Assembly: GCA_933207985.1 (NCBI GenBank) | Contig: OW240913.1 | Coordinates: forward strand, 328,753,312 to 328,817,311 | DNA: 64,000 nt | Origin: Pelobates cultripes | Lineage: Eukaryota > Chordata > Amphibia > Anura > Pelobatidae | Reading direction: 5' to 3' | Shown: positions 46,373 through 56,623 of the stretch, in pieces | How the letters are laid out: every line of letters begins with the position of its first letter | How positions within the stretch are numbered: position 1 is the first letter of the stretch | Program-made: the position numbers and the translations under genes | Notes under the pieces: generated by a model | What the model was told of the DNA's origin: nothing | Database searches by the model: none | Seen by the model: only the letters and a program-made list of their open reading frames with translations

Positions 46373-46959
46373 TGTCACGGTTCTAGACGCGACATCCAGT
46401 CTGCCAGACGAGGTCGCCCCAGGAGGGGATTTGAACCAGGGTACTTTGCAGTCCTGGGGCTGCTATTTTGCCTCTGAGCCACTATATCAGCTCAAGATAT
46501 AGCCAGAAGTCTATCTTGCCGTGTATCCAGCACTGGGGGCTGGACGTTATTCTGTGGCTGCTCCAACATTCTCAGCACACCTGTGGCTGATCGCCAATTA
46601 GCCAGGTATAAGACACTGCCTCTCCCTGAGGGCAGTGTCAGTTCATTGACTCTGGTTCCCTTTTTTGGTTCCTGTCTCTTCGTATCAGCGTTCCAGTGTT
46701 TCCTGTCTGTTTCCGGCTTCTGACCTTGGCTTTCCTCCTGGACTACTCTGATCTCTGGCTTCCCCTGACTTTGGCTTTCCTTGACTACGCTTCTGCTAAT
46801 CCCTGCTGTACTGCTACTTGGAGCATTATTCCTGGAAAGCCCCCATGCACAGACTCACAGGCCAGGTGAGTTCTTCCCTGTCCACCTTGGCCTGTGTTTA
46901 CTTGCAAGGGTGAGCACATATATCTGTGCTACAGACTCCCATTCAGGTAAGCCGTTACA
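46373..46959 (+). mobile_element. Solo LTR, left-arm copy
   Basis: 587 bp, TGTCACGG...CCGTTACA, flanked by the 5-bp duplication AGAAG (46368-46372 and 46960-46964). TG...CA ends with a 5-bp duplication are those of an LTR from a Gypsy- or retrovirus-like element. No internal retroelement genes are present, so it is a recombined solo LTR. On the minus strand an A-box-like TGGCTCAGAGGCA (46481-46469) and B-box-like GGTTCAAATCC (46437-46427) are 31 bp apart, as in tRNA-type pol III promoters. Confidence 0.75.
46592..46639 (+). promoter_or_regulatory. LTR promoter: CCAAT, TATA and hairpin
   Basis: CGCCAATTAG at about 46592 precedes GTATAAG (46606-46612). Immediately downstream GACACTGCC (46612-46620) pairs perfectly with GGCAGTGTC (46631-46639) across a 10-nt loop. 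The right-arm copy keeps the hairpin. It falls at the expected transcript start. Confidence 0.5.
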
Positions 46960-47419
46960 AGAAGACACCTGATCTTTACACATTTCACTTGCTAAAGAGA
47001 AAATTTAAGGCAGAAGGACCCATGAACAAACAACAACTGAATACATGAATACAGCTGCAGTAAAGGCCTGGCAAAGCATCACAAAGGAGGAAACCCAGGT
47101 TTTGGCGATGTCCGCATGATCCAGACTTCAAGCAGTCATTGCCTGCAAAGGATTCTTGGAAAAGTATTAAAAATGTACATTTTAATTATGATTGTATTAA
47201 TTTGTCTAATTAAGTTTAGCCCTAAAATAAACGGAGTGTGTTTTAAAACTGGTTGCAATTCCTATACATTTCAAATTATATTTTTGTTCAACCCCTTGAA
47301 TTAAAACTGAAAGTCTGCACTTGAATGTGGTGGTGTACAGAGCCAAAATTATGAAAATGCTTTCGGTGTTAAAATTTTTCCAGACCTAACTGTAACACAT
47401 CAACCATAATCTAATATCG

Positions 47420-47759
47420 NNNNNNNNNNNNNNNNNNNNNNNNNNNNNNNNNNNNNNNNNNNNNNNNNNNNNNNNNNNNNNNNNNNNNNNNNNNNNNNNN
47501 NNNNNNNNNNNNNNNNNNNNNNNNNNNNNNNNNNNNNNNNNNNNNNNNNNNNNNNNNNNNNNNNNNNNNNNNNNNNNNNNNNNNNNNNNNNNNNNNNNNN
47601 NNNNNNNNNNNNNNNNNNNNNNNNNNNNNNNNNNNNNNNNNNNNNNNNNNNNNNNNNNNNNNNNNNNNNNNNNNNNNNNNNNNNNNNNNNNNNNNNNNNN
47701 NNNNNNNNNNNNNNNNNNNNNNNNNNNNNNNNNNNNNNNNNNNNNNNNNNNNNNNNNNN
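47420..47759. other. Assembly gap, 340 N, at the inner end of the left arm
   Basis: The last left-arm bases before the N run (CTAATATCG) match the right arm at about 55577-55586, so arm homology may continue inside the gap. Confidence 1.
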
Positions 47760-48847
47760 AAGACACAAACACCATCAATATCCCAGGCATTTTTTAATCT
47801 AATCTTTAGATATCAAATAAAGCCATTAAATAGACTGTTTGCCTGCCAGTGGAGACAGAACGCGGGTTCCTTCCTTCTAAAGATGCTCATTTTTCCTGTT
47901 ATCTGTATACTGCTGGGAAAAGCTGAATCCCTAACAAAGTAAACTTGACTTTACTTATCAGAATAAGCCAAGGAAGCTCTATTAGGAACAGAGAGCAAAC
48001 AATGGTGATTCAGCCCTTCAGAAGAGAAGACTCAGGGCTATAAAAAGCGAGGAACCTTTTTTTGCAACACCATGCGCAGGTCAGCAAAGATTTTCGAGAT
48101 ACCAACAGTCATCTGCTTTCACATGAATGCAAGTTCTCCCTCATCACTTCTAAGAAAATAAAAGGTTATGCTAGATTGCTGCGGATCTCATTTGTCAGTA
48201 GCAAGCCATGTGTTCAGATTTCCTAGATTCTGACAAGTCATTTGATGGCCCTGTAATTTATCACATAGCTCCACTCTACGCAGTACAGTATGGGAAGAAA
48301 TGTACACAGATGTACAGGTAATTTTTCTTTTTCTGAAGTGAAAAAAATAAATCATAAATTCAGTTAATTTATGATAACAATAAGTGATGCATTTTCTGTG
48401 ACAGCTTTCCAGTTTATTATGTAATTAAACATTAGTTTGCAAAATCTGCTTTATAGAAGTAAATAGCATTTGTGTGTGTGTTTAGTGCTTAATGGCTTGG
48501 ATAATGAATTTCAGTGTTGTGAGGTGTGTTTGATAAATGTGGTAGTGTGGATTTCAAACAGGGAAATCATTGTTGCCTTGCATGTTTGAATGGAAGGTAT
48601 AATTTTGTCACTATCACAATATTATAATGTCATACGATCTTCTTCTGTCCTCCTTCCTTACTCCTGCTATGTGATAAGAAGCTTAAGCCAGTACATAACT
48701 CGTAAATATGAATTATTATTTTATCATATTGAAGTTAACCCTCAGCTCTTTCTTTCTAGTTAAAAAGCTACGCGTTACATGACTTTGTTGCACCCTCAAA
48801 GAAATGTGTACAAGTCTCCAACTGGGAATATGATGGTGTTGCCCAAG
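47760..48847. other. Unique spacer DNA
   Basis: No gene or repeat recognised apart from a TATA-like motif at 48039. Confidence 0.5.
48039..48047 (+). promoter_or_regulatory. TATA-box-like TATAAAAAG
   Basis: GGCTATAAAAAGCGAGG matches a strong TATA consensus in otherwise unique DNA. No downstream first exon could be recognised, so chance occurrence is possible. Confidence 0.25.
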
Positions 48848-49013
48848 TGTTAATTTTGGCGGCAAATTACAATTTAGTTTTGGTCATAGTCGTTTGACTA
48901 AAAAGCCATTTTTAGTCCTCTGAATTATTTTAGTTTTAGTCTAGTTTTAAATCAACTAAATCTCAAAAATTTTAGTCGACTAAAATTTGACTAAAATTGT
49001 TAGACGTCAAAAT
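48848..49013. repeat. TTTTAGTCGACTAAAA-type AT-rich repeat
   Basis: TTAATTTTGGCGGCAAATTA opens and GACGTCAAAATTAACC closes, with internal TTTTAGTCGACTAAAA and repeated GACTAAAA/TTTTAGTC words. It resembles an AT-rich miniature element seen in fish and frogs, by memory. No coding capacity. Confidence 0.55.
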
Positions 49014-51221
49014 TAACCACAAAAGAGCAAATGTTGAACGCATTAGAAAAAGTATTACATTATAAATATATAAATTATATATCTAAAAGTAAACGGAAAA
49101 ATAATAACCTTCTACATATTGAAAAGAAAAATATGTAAAGTAGCCTGTTAATCATTGTTTTACCCATGTGAGTAGTAATTGTCCACTCTTTCTGCTAGTG
49201 TGGAATCTAAAAAAAAATAGAAGAATTAAAATATAACAATTCACAACTTGTAAACAAAGATACACACTGACCTCCAGTGTCTTTTTCCAATATCTCCTGG
49301 TGGCAGATTTTGCATGCAAGTCTGGAGGGAAGCTTATACAATCTTTACCCCTTTTGAATGACTATGCACTAAAGAGGGGTGATTAAAAAAGTATTTTTTG
49401 CACCCTATATGCTTCACTATATACTTCACTAGGTGGAAATAGTCTACTATATTGAACAGTAGAGAATGGCAAGACATCTGCAAATCAGTTTCTATCACCA
49501 GGTGAAAATCAAGAGTTTTGTGGCATTCACATCTAATTTATGGGGTATTTCACTAAACTCCAAATGGCCCCATACAGAATGTAGCAAAACCATCCAGCAC
49601 CATACAGAGCTATTTTGAATGCAAAATCCGGACTTTGTTCATGCTATTTAACAACGTCCAGATTTTACAATCTAGGCCATATGGGAGGCCATGCGGACCG
49701 GAATTTGATTTTCAGATTACTGAAATCAGTACCTGAATGCCTAAAATCCGGGCCCAATGACTTTAAATTCTGGTCTAGATTAAAAATAAAATGAGCTGTT
49801 GTGTCTTATTTAATTATACCCCCATCGGAGCTGTGAAGCACAAAAATCCTCCCCTATAAATATTATAATAGCCCCACCTGCTGACCATGGGGAAACAACT
49901 ATGGATGGCCACCAGAGGGGATTCCGCCCTCCCAGATATTTCACAGGCCCCGTCCAATTGTGTAATGCCCTGTTGTTATTTTTAAATGTTTAGGAGATGG
50001 GGGCATGCCACATGGCAGGTAGAGGTATATGAAAGTTTTAAGCCATTCTAACAATAATATGTTTTTAAATATAATGACCCCAAAAGATTTTTATTCATAT
50101 ATATATATTTTGTCCGTCTGCACAAAATCCAGTATTTAGTGAATAACCCGATCAGTTTCATGGAGAATCCCCCTTTATTCCCATTTTAGCGAATAAACCC
50201 CAAAGCATTAATCGCACATTAGCATTAGATTTAGACCAAAGACTTATTTAACCATTGGAAATATTTATCATTTGCTTTTATGTTTTAAAATGCTTTGTCT
50301 ATTCCACATCCTGACAGTTACTTATTATTGTGTCTGTAAAAATGGATCCTACGTCCTGGAGACTTCACCAAGCTGTGATTTTTAGACAGGTTTAAGTGAG
50401 TTGTTTGAATTAGCCAGCATTGCCTTAGCCTTTTTGAAGAATGTCAATGCTAAGACTGTGTTGGCTTTATTCCAGAATGAAAGCTAAATGAAAAACTCAG
50501 GACGTGCGCAAGTAATAAATATAAGAGGAGCCGCAGACGTTCCTGTTTCACAGATGCTGTGACTGACTGGGGAAGGGATAACTAGAGGAATCTGATGGTG
50601 TTGTGCAGGTGACAGAGAAGAAGGTGGATAATCTTGTCACTTTACGGAAAGCTCCCGGAGCTGAGACATCTGAACTAGGAAAGCTCCTTGTTCTAAACTG
50701 CTCATGCAGCAGGACTGAATAAAAAAAAGGCATTTTGGAGCTGCCGGCTGTTACTGACTGCAGGAAAGTGAAAATACAGCATCTATGCACCTGTTCACCT
50801 GATGGGGAAGGAATGAAAAGTCATTACCAAGTGACAGGAGACAAAAAAAGCACAAACTCCGTTTCAGCAACATATCCCGGTGCATGTGATTAATCTCGCA
50901 TTCGTGCAGCCTGATGCACCTTAACCAGATAATTAATTATTTCTTTGGGGACTCTGGGTCTGCAACTGTTCTTTCAAACTGTGCCACACTGGTACAGTGT
51001 CGTCGGTTTTAAGATACCAAAGTGCATGTTCTATGTTTGGAACATATGGGAAAGTTAATCTCAGATACTAAAAGTATACTATATAAATATAACAAAGTAT
51101 GAAGACTTTTAAAAAACAAACATGTTTTATTTTAAAATAATTAAAGTATTATTTACTGAACTACCCCATTTTCTTTTAAAATATATATATTTAAAAAAAA
51201 ATTGCAAATGACTTTGAAGTC
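49014..51221. other. Spacer DNA with TTCACTAAA-family MITE pieces
   Basis: TTTCACTAAACTCCAAATGG near 49547 and TTTAGTGAATAACCCGATC near 50132, then TTTTAGCGAATAAACCCC near 50183, are likely ends of the miniature family at 24848. The rest is unique and no gene was recognised. Confidence 0.45.
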
Positions 51222-51223
51222 TA

Positions 51224-52786
51224 CAGGGAGTGCAGAATTATTAGGCAAGTTGTATTTTTGAGGATTAATTTTATTATTGAACAACAACCATGTTCTCAAT
51301 GAACCCAAAAAACTCATTAATATCAAAGCTGAATATTTTTGGAAGTAGTTTTTAGTTTGTTTTTAGTTATAGCTATGTTAGGGGGATATCTGTGTGTGCA
51401 GGTGACTATTACTGTGCATAATTATTAGGCAACTTAACAAAAAACAAATATATACCCATTTCAATTATTTATTATTACCAGTGAAACCAATATAACATCT
51501 CAACATTCACAAATATACATTTCTGACATTCAAAAACAAAACAAAAACAAATCAGTGACCAATATAGCCACCTTTCTTTGCAAGGACACTCAAAAGCCTG
51601 CCATCCATGGATTCTGTCAGTGTTTTGATCTGTTCACCATCAACATTGCGTGCAGCAGCAACCACAGCCTCCCAGACACTGTTCAGAGAGGTGTACTGTT
51701 TTCCCTCCTTGTAAATCTCACATTTGATGATGGACCACAGGTTCTCAATGGGGTTCAGATCAGGTGAACAAGGAGGCCATGTCATTAGATTTTCTTCTTT
51801 TATACCCTTTCTTGCCAGCCACGCTGTGGAGTACTTGGACGCGTGTGATGGAGCATTGTCCTGCATGAAAATCATGTTTTTCTTGAAGGATGCAGACTTC
51901 TTCCTGTACCACTGCTTGAAGAAGGTGTCTTCCAGGAACTGGCAGTAGGACTGGGAGTTGAGCTTGACTCCATCCTCAACCCGAAAAGGCCCCACAAGCT
52001 CATCTTTGATGATACCAGCCCAAACCAGTACTCCACCTCCACCTTGCTGGCGTCTGAGTCGGACTGGAGCTCTCTGCCCTTTACCAATCCAGCCACGGGC
52101 CCATCCATCTGGCCCATCAAGACTCACTCTCATTTCATCAGTCCATAAAACCTTAGAAAAATCAGTCTTGAGATATTTCTTGGCCCAGTCTTGACGTTTC
52201 AGCTTGTGTGTCTTGTTCAGTGGTGGTCGTCTTTCAGCCTTTCTTACCTTGGCCATGTCTCTGAGTATTGCACACCTTGTGCTTTTGGGCACTCCAGTGA
52301 TGTTGCAGCTCTGAAATATGGCCAAACTGGTGGCAAGTGGCATCGTGGCAGCTGCACGCTTGACTTTTCTCAGTTCATGGGCAGTTATTTTGCGCCTTGG
52401 TTTTTCCACACGCTTCTTGCGACCCTGTTGACTATTTTGAATGAAACGCTTGATTGTTCGATGATCACGCTTCAGAAGCTTTGCAATTTTAAGAGTGCTG
52501 CATCCCTCTGCAAGATATCTCACTATTTTTGACTTTTCTGAGCCTGTCAAGTCCTTCTTTTGACCCATTTTGCCAAAGGAAAGGAAGTTGCCTAATAATT
52601 ATGCACACCTGATATAGGGTGTTGATGTCATTAGACCACACCCCTTCTCATTACAGAGATGCACATCACCTAATATGCTTAATTGGTAGTAGGCTTTCGA
52701 GCCTATACAGCTTGGAGTAAGACAACATGCATAAAGAGGATGATGTGGTCAAAATACTCATTTGCCTAATAATTCTGCACTCCCTG
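51224..52786 (-). mobile_element. Complete Tc1/mariner DD37E (TRT-type) transposon
   Basis: 1563 bp with termini CAGGGAGTGCAGAATTATTA and its reverse complement, flanked by TA at 51222-51223 and 52787-52788. A second inner repeat (TGCATAATTATTAGGCAACT, 51415-51434) recurs inverted at 52585-52606, giving paired outer and inner repeats at each end, like other IR/DR-type Tc1 elements. It encodes one intact transposase on the minus strand. Ends and triad fit the DD37E vertebrate group called TRT. It lies in the spacer between the inverted arms. The intact frame suggests a recent insertion. Confidence 0.95.
51552..52568 (-). CDS. Tc1/mariner DD37E transposase, intact 338 aa
   Basis: Cuts its own transposon from the genome and joins it at TA sites, acting in the nucleus. 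The N-terminus (residues about 8-45, KSKIVRYLAEGCSTLKIAKL) is a helix-turn-helix. A basic linker GRKKRVEKPRRK (about 49-60) suits an AT-hook or nuclear localisation signal, and a second DNA-binding helical domain runs to about 110. The RNase H-like catalytic core has Asp144 in LWTDE, Asp237 in MQDNAPSH and Glu275 in SPDLNPIENLW. There are 37 residues between the last two, giving DD37E. A Gly-rich loop (QQGGGGVLVWAG) lies at about 175-186. Length is normal for the family, no stop or shift interrupts it, and the ATG precedes MGQKK at the normal start. All three acidic residues are present, so activity is plausible. It is single-exon with its own TIRs. Confidence 0.95.
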   Translation of the reverse strand: MGQKKDLTGSEKSKIVRYLAEGCSTLKIAKLLKRDHRTIKRFIQNSQQGRKKRVEKPRRKITAHELRKVKRAAATMPLATSLAIFQSCNITGVPKSTRCAILRDMAKVRKAERRPPLNKTHKLKRQDWAKKYLKTDFSKVLWTDEMRVSLDGPDGWARGWIGKGQRAPVRLRRQQGGGGVLVWAGIIKDELVGPFRVEDGVKLNSQSYCQFLEDTFFKQWYRKKSASFKKNMIFMQDNAPSHASKYSTAWLARKGIKEENLMTWPPCSPDLNPIENLWSIIKCEIYKEGKQYTSLNSVWEAVVAAARNVDGEQIKTLTESMDGRLLSVLAKKGGYIGH

Positions 52787-53129
52787 TAGTTTAACAAACA
52801 GCGCTAGTAAAGAGGGGGAAAGAAACATTGTTTTCATTTTTTCTTTTATGCTATGTTCAATGCAGAAATGGACAACATTTATAATGGCGACTGACAGGGA
52901 GCTATGATGGAGATGCCCACTTCTAGGGTAGATGTGCAGATTACATTTTATTTTTATGGCCACACAGAAACATATTTGCTAAATAAAATGGATAAGTAAA
53001 AGGACTATTCCTCTTTAAGAATTTTGATCCATGCATCTGCTATGGTTCTGGTTTTGTACTCTGAAAACAATAGCATTTAGCATGATAAAAGCTCTGCTTT
53101 GAGCCGAAACTGTGCGAGATTAAAATTGC

Positions 53130-53235
53130 AGGGTTACTCCAAGCACCATGACCACTTCAGTGATTTGAAGTGATCATGGTACCTGAAGTCTGCATGTTGA
53201 ACATAGAGGCTTTAACCCTCCTGCTGCTAGATGTG
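53130..53235. repeat. TTAA-family miniature-element fragment
   Basis: GTTACTCCAAGCACCATGAC followed by CACTTCAGTG, mirrored by TTTGAAGTGATCATGG, resembles the ends at 3298 and 22323. Confidence 0.5.
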
Positions 53236-53458
53236 TAGGTAGAGTCCCAGGCTGGCTAATGTCATTTCTATGCATGTTTAGTTTGTAGAATTGTATTCAT
53301 TGGCTGAGAGCCATTAGCTTGTGCTCTTAGCCACTGAATGACTAGCAGGATCGGCCTAGGTCTTCTAAACGAGAAATATAGACCTTAAGATCTTTTAGGA
53401 AAATTCGCTGTTGCTAGTTGTAGCAAGTTTTGCACAGCAAACATTTAACCATGTTTGT

Positions 53459-53716
53459 TGTCCTTCCTTGTTATATATACAGTATCTCAAATAAGTGAGT
53501 ACACTCCTCACATTTTTGTAAATATTTTATTATATATTTTCATGTGACAACCCTGAAGAAATGACACTCTGCTACAATGTAAACACCTCCCCGGTGTCAT
53601 GTGACTCATTAGTGTTACAAGGTCTCAGGTGTGAATGGGGAGCAGGTGTGTTAAATCTGGTGTTATTGCTCTCACATTCTCTCATACTGGTCAATGGAAG
53701 TTCAACATGGCAATAT
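53459..53716 (+). mobile_element. Internally deleted Tc1 fragment (same family as 12031)
   Basis: TCCTTCCTTGTTATATATA and CAGTATCTCAAATAAGTGAG open the 5' end. After about 110 bp it jumps to CCCCGGTGTCATGTGACTC and runs through the 5' leader to the start codon region CAACATGGC near 53702. Transposase coding sequence and right end are missing. Confidence 0.75.
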
Positions 53717-55576
53717 TGTCTGTAAACCAGGGAGCCACATTTGTTTGGACTCTTAAATTTAATTCAAAGAAATGTTATATATGACATAGTCCCTATAAGC
53801 TGTCATGCAAAGTCCAGCCATCACTGCTCTTTAATTGCTATGATGACTTTGAATGGTATTTATTAGATATACGTCAGAAAAGAAAAGTCCGAATTAGGAG
53901 TGGTAGAACTAAAATTGACTAGCCCAGACTTTTCACAGACAATGAAAACTGGGATAGTAGTTTTTCTACGCAGTTTTTATCTGTACCTGTGAATTAAACA
54001 GACCCTTAATGAGAATAAACATAATTTTTTTTTTAAAGAAGTACGTGCCCAGGGATTTGAGATTTGTCCAATGTCACACAGACTTGGCACTGAGTTTTGA
54101 ATGGGGATTACTCATATCAGAGGCCAGGGTTAGTTTGCTCCCTACTAGTCGCAGTAGTAATCGAGTTACTGCCATGTAATCCTCTAATTAGAGGTCAATC
54201 ACTACATCTGATGTGATAGTATCACCTGCAGAGTATCACATCTATTATACGTGTATCCCCATTTAACAACTTGCATGCTGGATGCGCTTTTTTTTAAATA
54301 AAACTCAGATGACTTTCAATGGAGAAATGGAAGTGTGTTATTTGGAGTAATTTTCTTATACATAATTCATCTATATCAGGAAATCCCGATTTAATCCTTA
54401 ATTGCTCATATTGGAGTACCAGATCAATCAATGGTTGAGAAAAAAAGGGCAAAATTATACAATAGTTATCTAGGTGTTTTTGGGCAGGAATGTTTTATAT
54501 TTTCGTGTTATTGAAGCTGCTCCAGAAAACTGAAATCTCCAGGGTTACTTAGTTGTAGAAAGCAGAGTTTTTAGCATACATTACATATATGTATATTTAT
54601 CTTTAGTCTTGCAAGGAAATTAATTTGGTTTATTCAGCTCGGTTCTTCCAAAAGTAAAAAACTATTTTGAGGAACAATATTTCATTACTAAATCAATTTG
54701 ATTTGTCTGTATTTCATTAGATAATTTTATTCAAAAGCAAAACTCTGAAAACTCAAATGTTTCACCCTTCATCCTATGCCTTAGGTGCAACTACTCACCA
54801 CGTGCATGTACAAGTCTTGATGCTGCACCCTACCCCACGTACCAGGAATGCCGCCATCCAACCTCACCACCGCTCACCAGGACAGAGAGTCTCTTTGACC
54901 TTTCATACTGGGCCCTGCATGGACCTTGGGAAGGTTGTTTGTCAGTGTTTCTGGTTTCAACACGTATACCATGCAAAACTCTACCAGAATAAAACCATGG
55001 GGGCATGTACTAAACTGCCTGCTAAGGTCTGAGACTGGGCACTGCTCCATACCTGGATTCAATGGAGGATGATGTCTACTATCTCTCCTCTCTTAAGATG
55101 TCTACCACAGCCCCTGAGCAAAGTTGCAGGGTTGTTTCTGAACCGAAGAATTGTCTTAATTATCTGTGGTGCAAGGCAGGCAGTTTTTTTTATTTGTACT
55201 ATATACTAACACAGCTGTTTGCGCTGCTATTGTGTAAATTAAAAGTGTTTTTGCTGATATTTGATGTTACTGGCAAACCTTACTGTGATGTTATCTGCTT
55301 GCCTCCATAAAATATTTTTTTAAAGTTGTAAAATGTAAAAAAATAAATAAAGCGAAAGAGAGAGTTTACAGATACTTCCTACTCCCATCCCCTAGGTTGG
55401 GGATGGAAGTATAACCTAAACTGGGTCGACCTGGGCAAGTGTCTACCCGCAACATTAAAATCGAGAAGGCTGCATGTCAGGCATGTCGGAATGGGTTATC
55501 CTCTGTGCTTGATGGTGGAGGGGGGGGGGGAGGTGGTCATGGTGTAATTTTTAATCTAACTTTTGTTTCATGTAAC
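53717..55576. other. Unique spacer DNA
   Basis: No gene recognised. Open frames at 54757-55310 show no domain. A G-homopolymer sits at about 55520-55530, close to the start of the right arm. Confidence 0.5.
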
Positions 55577-56015
55577 TCGATATTAGACTATGGTTGATGT
55601 GTTACAGTTAGGTCTGGAAAAATTTTAACACTGAAAGCATTTTCATAATTTTGGCTCTGTACACCACCACATTCAAGTGCAGACTTTATACAAAAATATA
55701 ATTTGAAATGTATAGGAATTGCAACCAGTTTTAAAACACAGTCCATTTATTTTAGGGCTAAACGTAATTAGACAAATTAATACAATCATAATTAAAATGT
55801 ACATTTTTAATACTTTGCCAAGAATCCTTTGCAGGCAATGACTGCTTGAAGTCTGGATCGTGCGGACATCGCCAAAACCTGGGTTTCCTCCTTTGTGATG
55901 CTTTGCCAGGCCTTTACTGCAGCTGTATTCAGTTGTTGTTTGTTCATGGGTCCTTCTGCCTTACATTTTGTCTTTAGCAAGTGAAATGTATGATGGTAAA
56001 GATCAGGTGTCTTCT

Positions 56016-56606
56016 TGTAACGGCTTACCTGAATGGGAGTCTGTAGCGCAGATATATGTGCTCACCCTTGCAAGTAAACACAGGCCAAGGTGGTCAGGGA
56101 AGAACTCACCTGGCCTGTGAGTCTGTGCACAGGGGCTTTCCAGGAATAATGCTCCAAGTAGCAGTACAGCAGGGATTAGCAGAAGCGTAGTCAAGGAAAG
56201 TCAGGTGAAGCCAGAGATCAGAGTAGTCCAGGAGGAAAGCCAAGGTCAGAAGCCGGAAACAGACAGGAAACACTGGAACGCTGATACGAAGAGACACGAA
56301 CCAAACAAGGGAACCAGAGTCAATGAACTGACACTGCCCTCAGGGAGAGGCAGTGTCTTATACCTGGCTAATTGGCAATCAGCCACAGGTATGCTGAGAA
56401 TGTTGGAGCAGCCACAGAATAACGTCCAGCCCCCAGTGCTGGATACAAGGCAAGATAGACTTCTGGCTTTATCTTGAGCTGATATGGTGGCTCAGAGGCA
56501 AAATAGCAGCCCCAGGACTGCAAAGTACCCTGGTTCAAATCCCCTGCTGGGCACTCCTGGGGCGACCTCGTCTGGCAGACTGGATGTCGTGTCTAGAACC
56601 GTGACA
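56016..56606 (-). mobile_element. Solo LTR, right-arm copy
   Basis: 591 bp, TGTAACGG...CCGTGACA, with 5-bp duplication CTTCT at 56011-56015 and 56607-56611. Same insertion as 46373-46959, so it predates the duplication. A-box TGGCTCAGAGGCA (56488-56500) and B-box GGTTCAAATCC (56532-56542) are on the plus strand. It keeps a 10-bp segment (TGCTGGGCAC region) that the left copy lost. Confidence 0.75.
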
Positions 56607-56623
56607 CTTCTATCACTAGTGAC

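Larger units (their letters stand above)
45768..47170 (+). pseudogene. Tc1 transposase pseudogene, left-arm copy
   Basis: Plus-strand mirror of the right-arm gene at 56624-57172. It includes the helix-turn-helix region remnants, then a piece coding N-S-I-L-W-T-H-E-T-K-I-N (about 46181), where the first catalytic Asp of L-W-T-D-E is His. The catalytic middle is deleted, and the solo LTR (46373-46959) sits at that point. The C-terminus resumes with AAVKAWQSITKEETQV near 47052-47100. An A-homopolymer near 45986-46004 and others shift the frame. Non-functional. Confidence 0.8.
38887..47392 (+). mobile_element. Tc1-like transposon, left-arm copy, split by nested insertions
   Basis: The left terminus GTTAGGTTCAGATAATATTT and the right terminus, reverse complement of CAGTTAGGTCTGGAAAAATT, are the two TIRs. 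GCAGACTTTCAGTTTTAATT and GGCTCTGTACACCACCAC subterminal words are typical of this Tc1 group. Between them lie the 6.5-kb nest (39006-45519), a broken transposase and a solo LTR. The right-arm copy (55605-57530) shows the element without the nest. It cannot move itself. Confidence 0.85.
32331..47419 (+). repeat. Left arm of a giant inverted duplication
   Basis: Read as reverse complement, this arm matches 55577-63887. Anchors: 32331 with about 63886; the TTTGCAATTAAAACCGTATA block near 32980 with about 63230; the MITE at 35640-36105 with 60121-60590; 37185-37400 with 58826-59041; the Tc1 end at 38887 with 57530; the solo LTR 46373-46959 with 56016-56606; and 47393-47419 with 55577-55603. Sampled stretches differ by only one or a few per cent. 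The left arm is longer because of a 6.5-kb nested insertion and a 205-bp hAT MITE. The inner end stops at the assembly gap. Confidence 0.95.

Noticed and set aside
46373..46959. Intact endogenous retrovirus
   Set aside because: Only one LTR-like unit with a 5-bp duplication is present. There are no gag, pol or env sequences next to it.
46781..46972. 63-codon frame with signal-peptide-like start, present in both arms
   Set aside because: It lies within the solo LTR. Hydrophobic Leu-rich start is a by-product, and no homologue was recognised.
47386..47790. Open frames across the second N block
   Set aside because: Same artefact as the first gap.
56488..56542. tRNA gene in the solo LTR
   Set aside because: A- and B-box-like words have tRNA spacing, but acceptor and T stems do not pair, so no functional tRNA is called.
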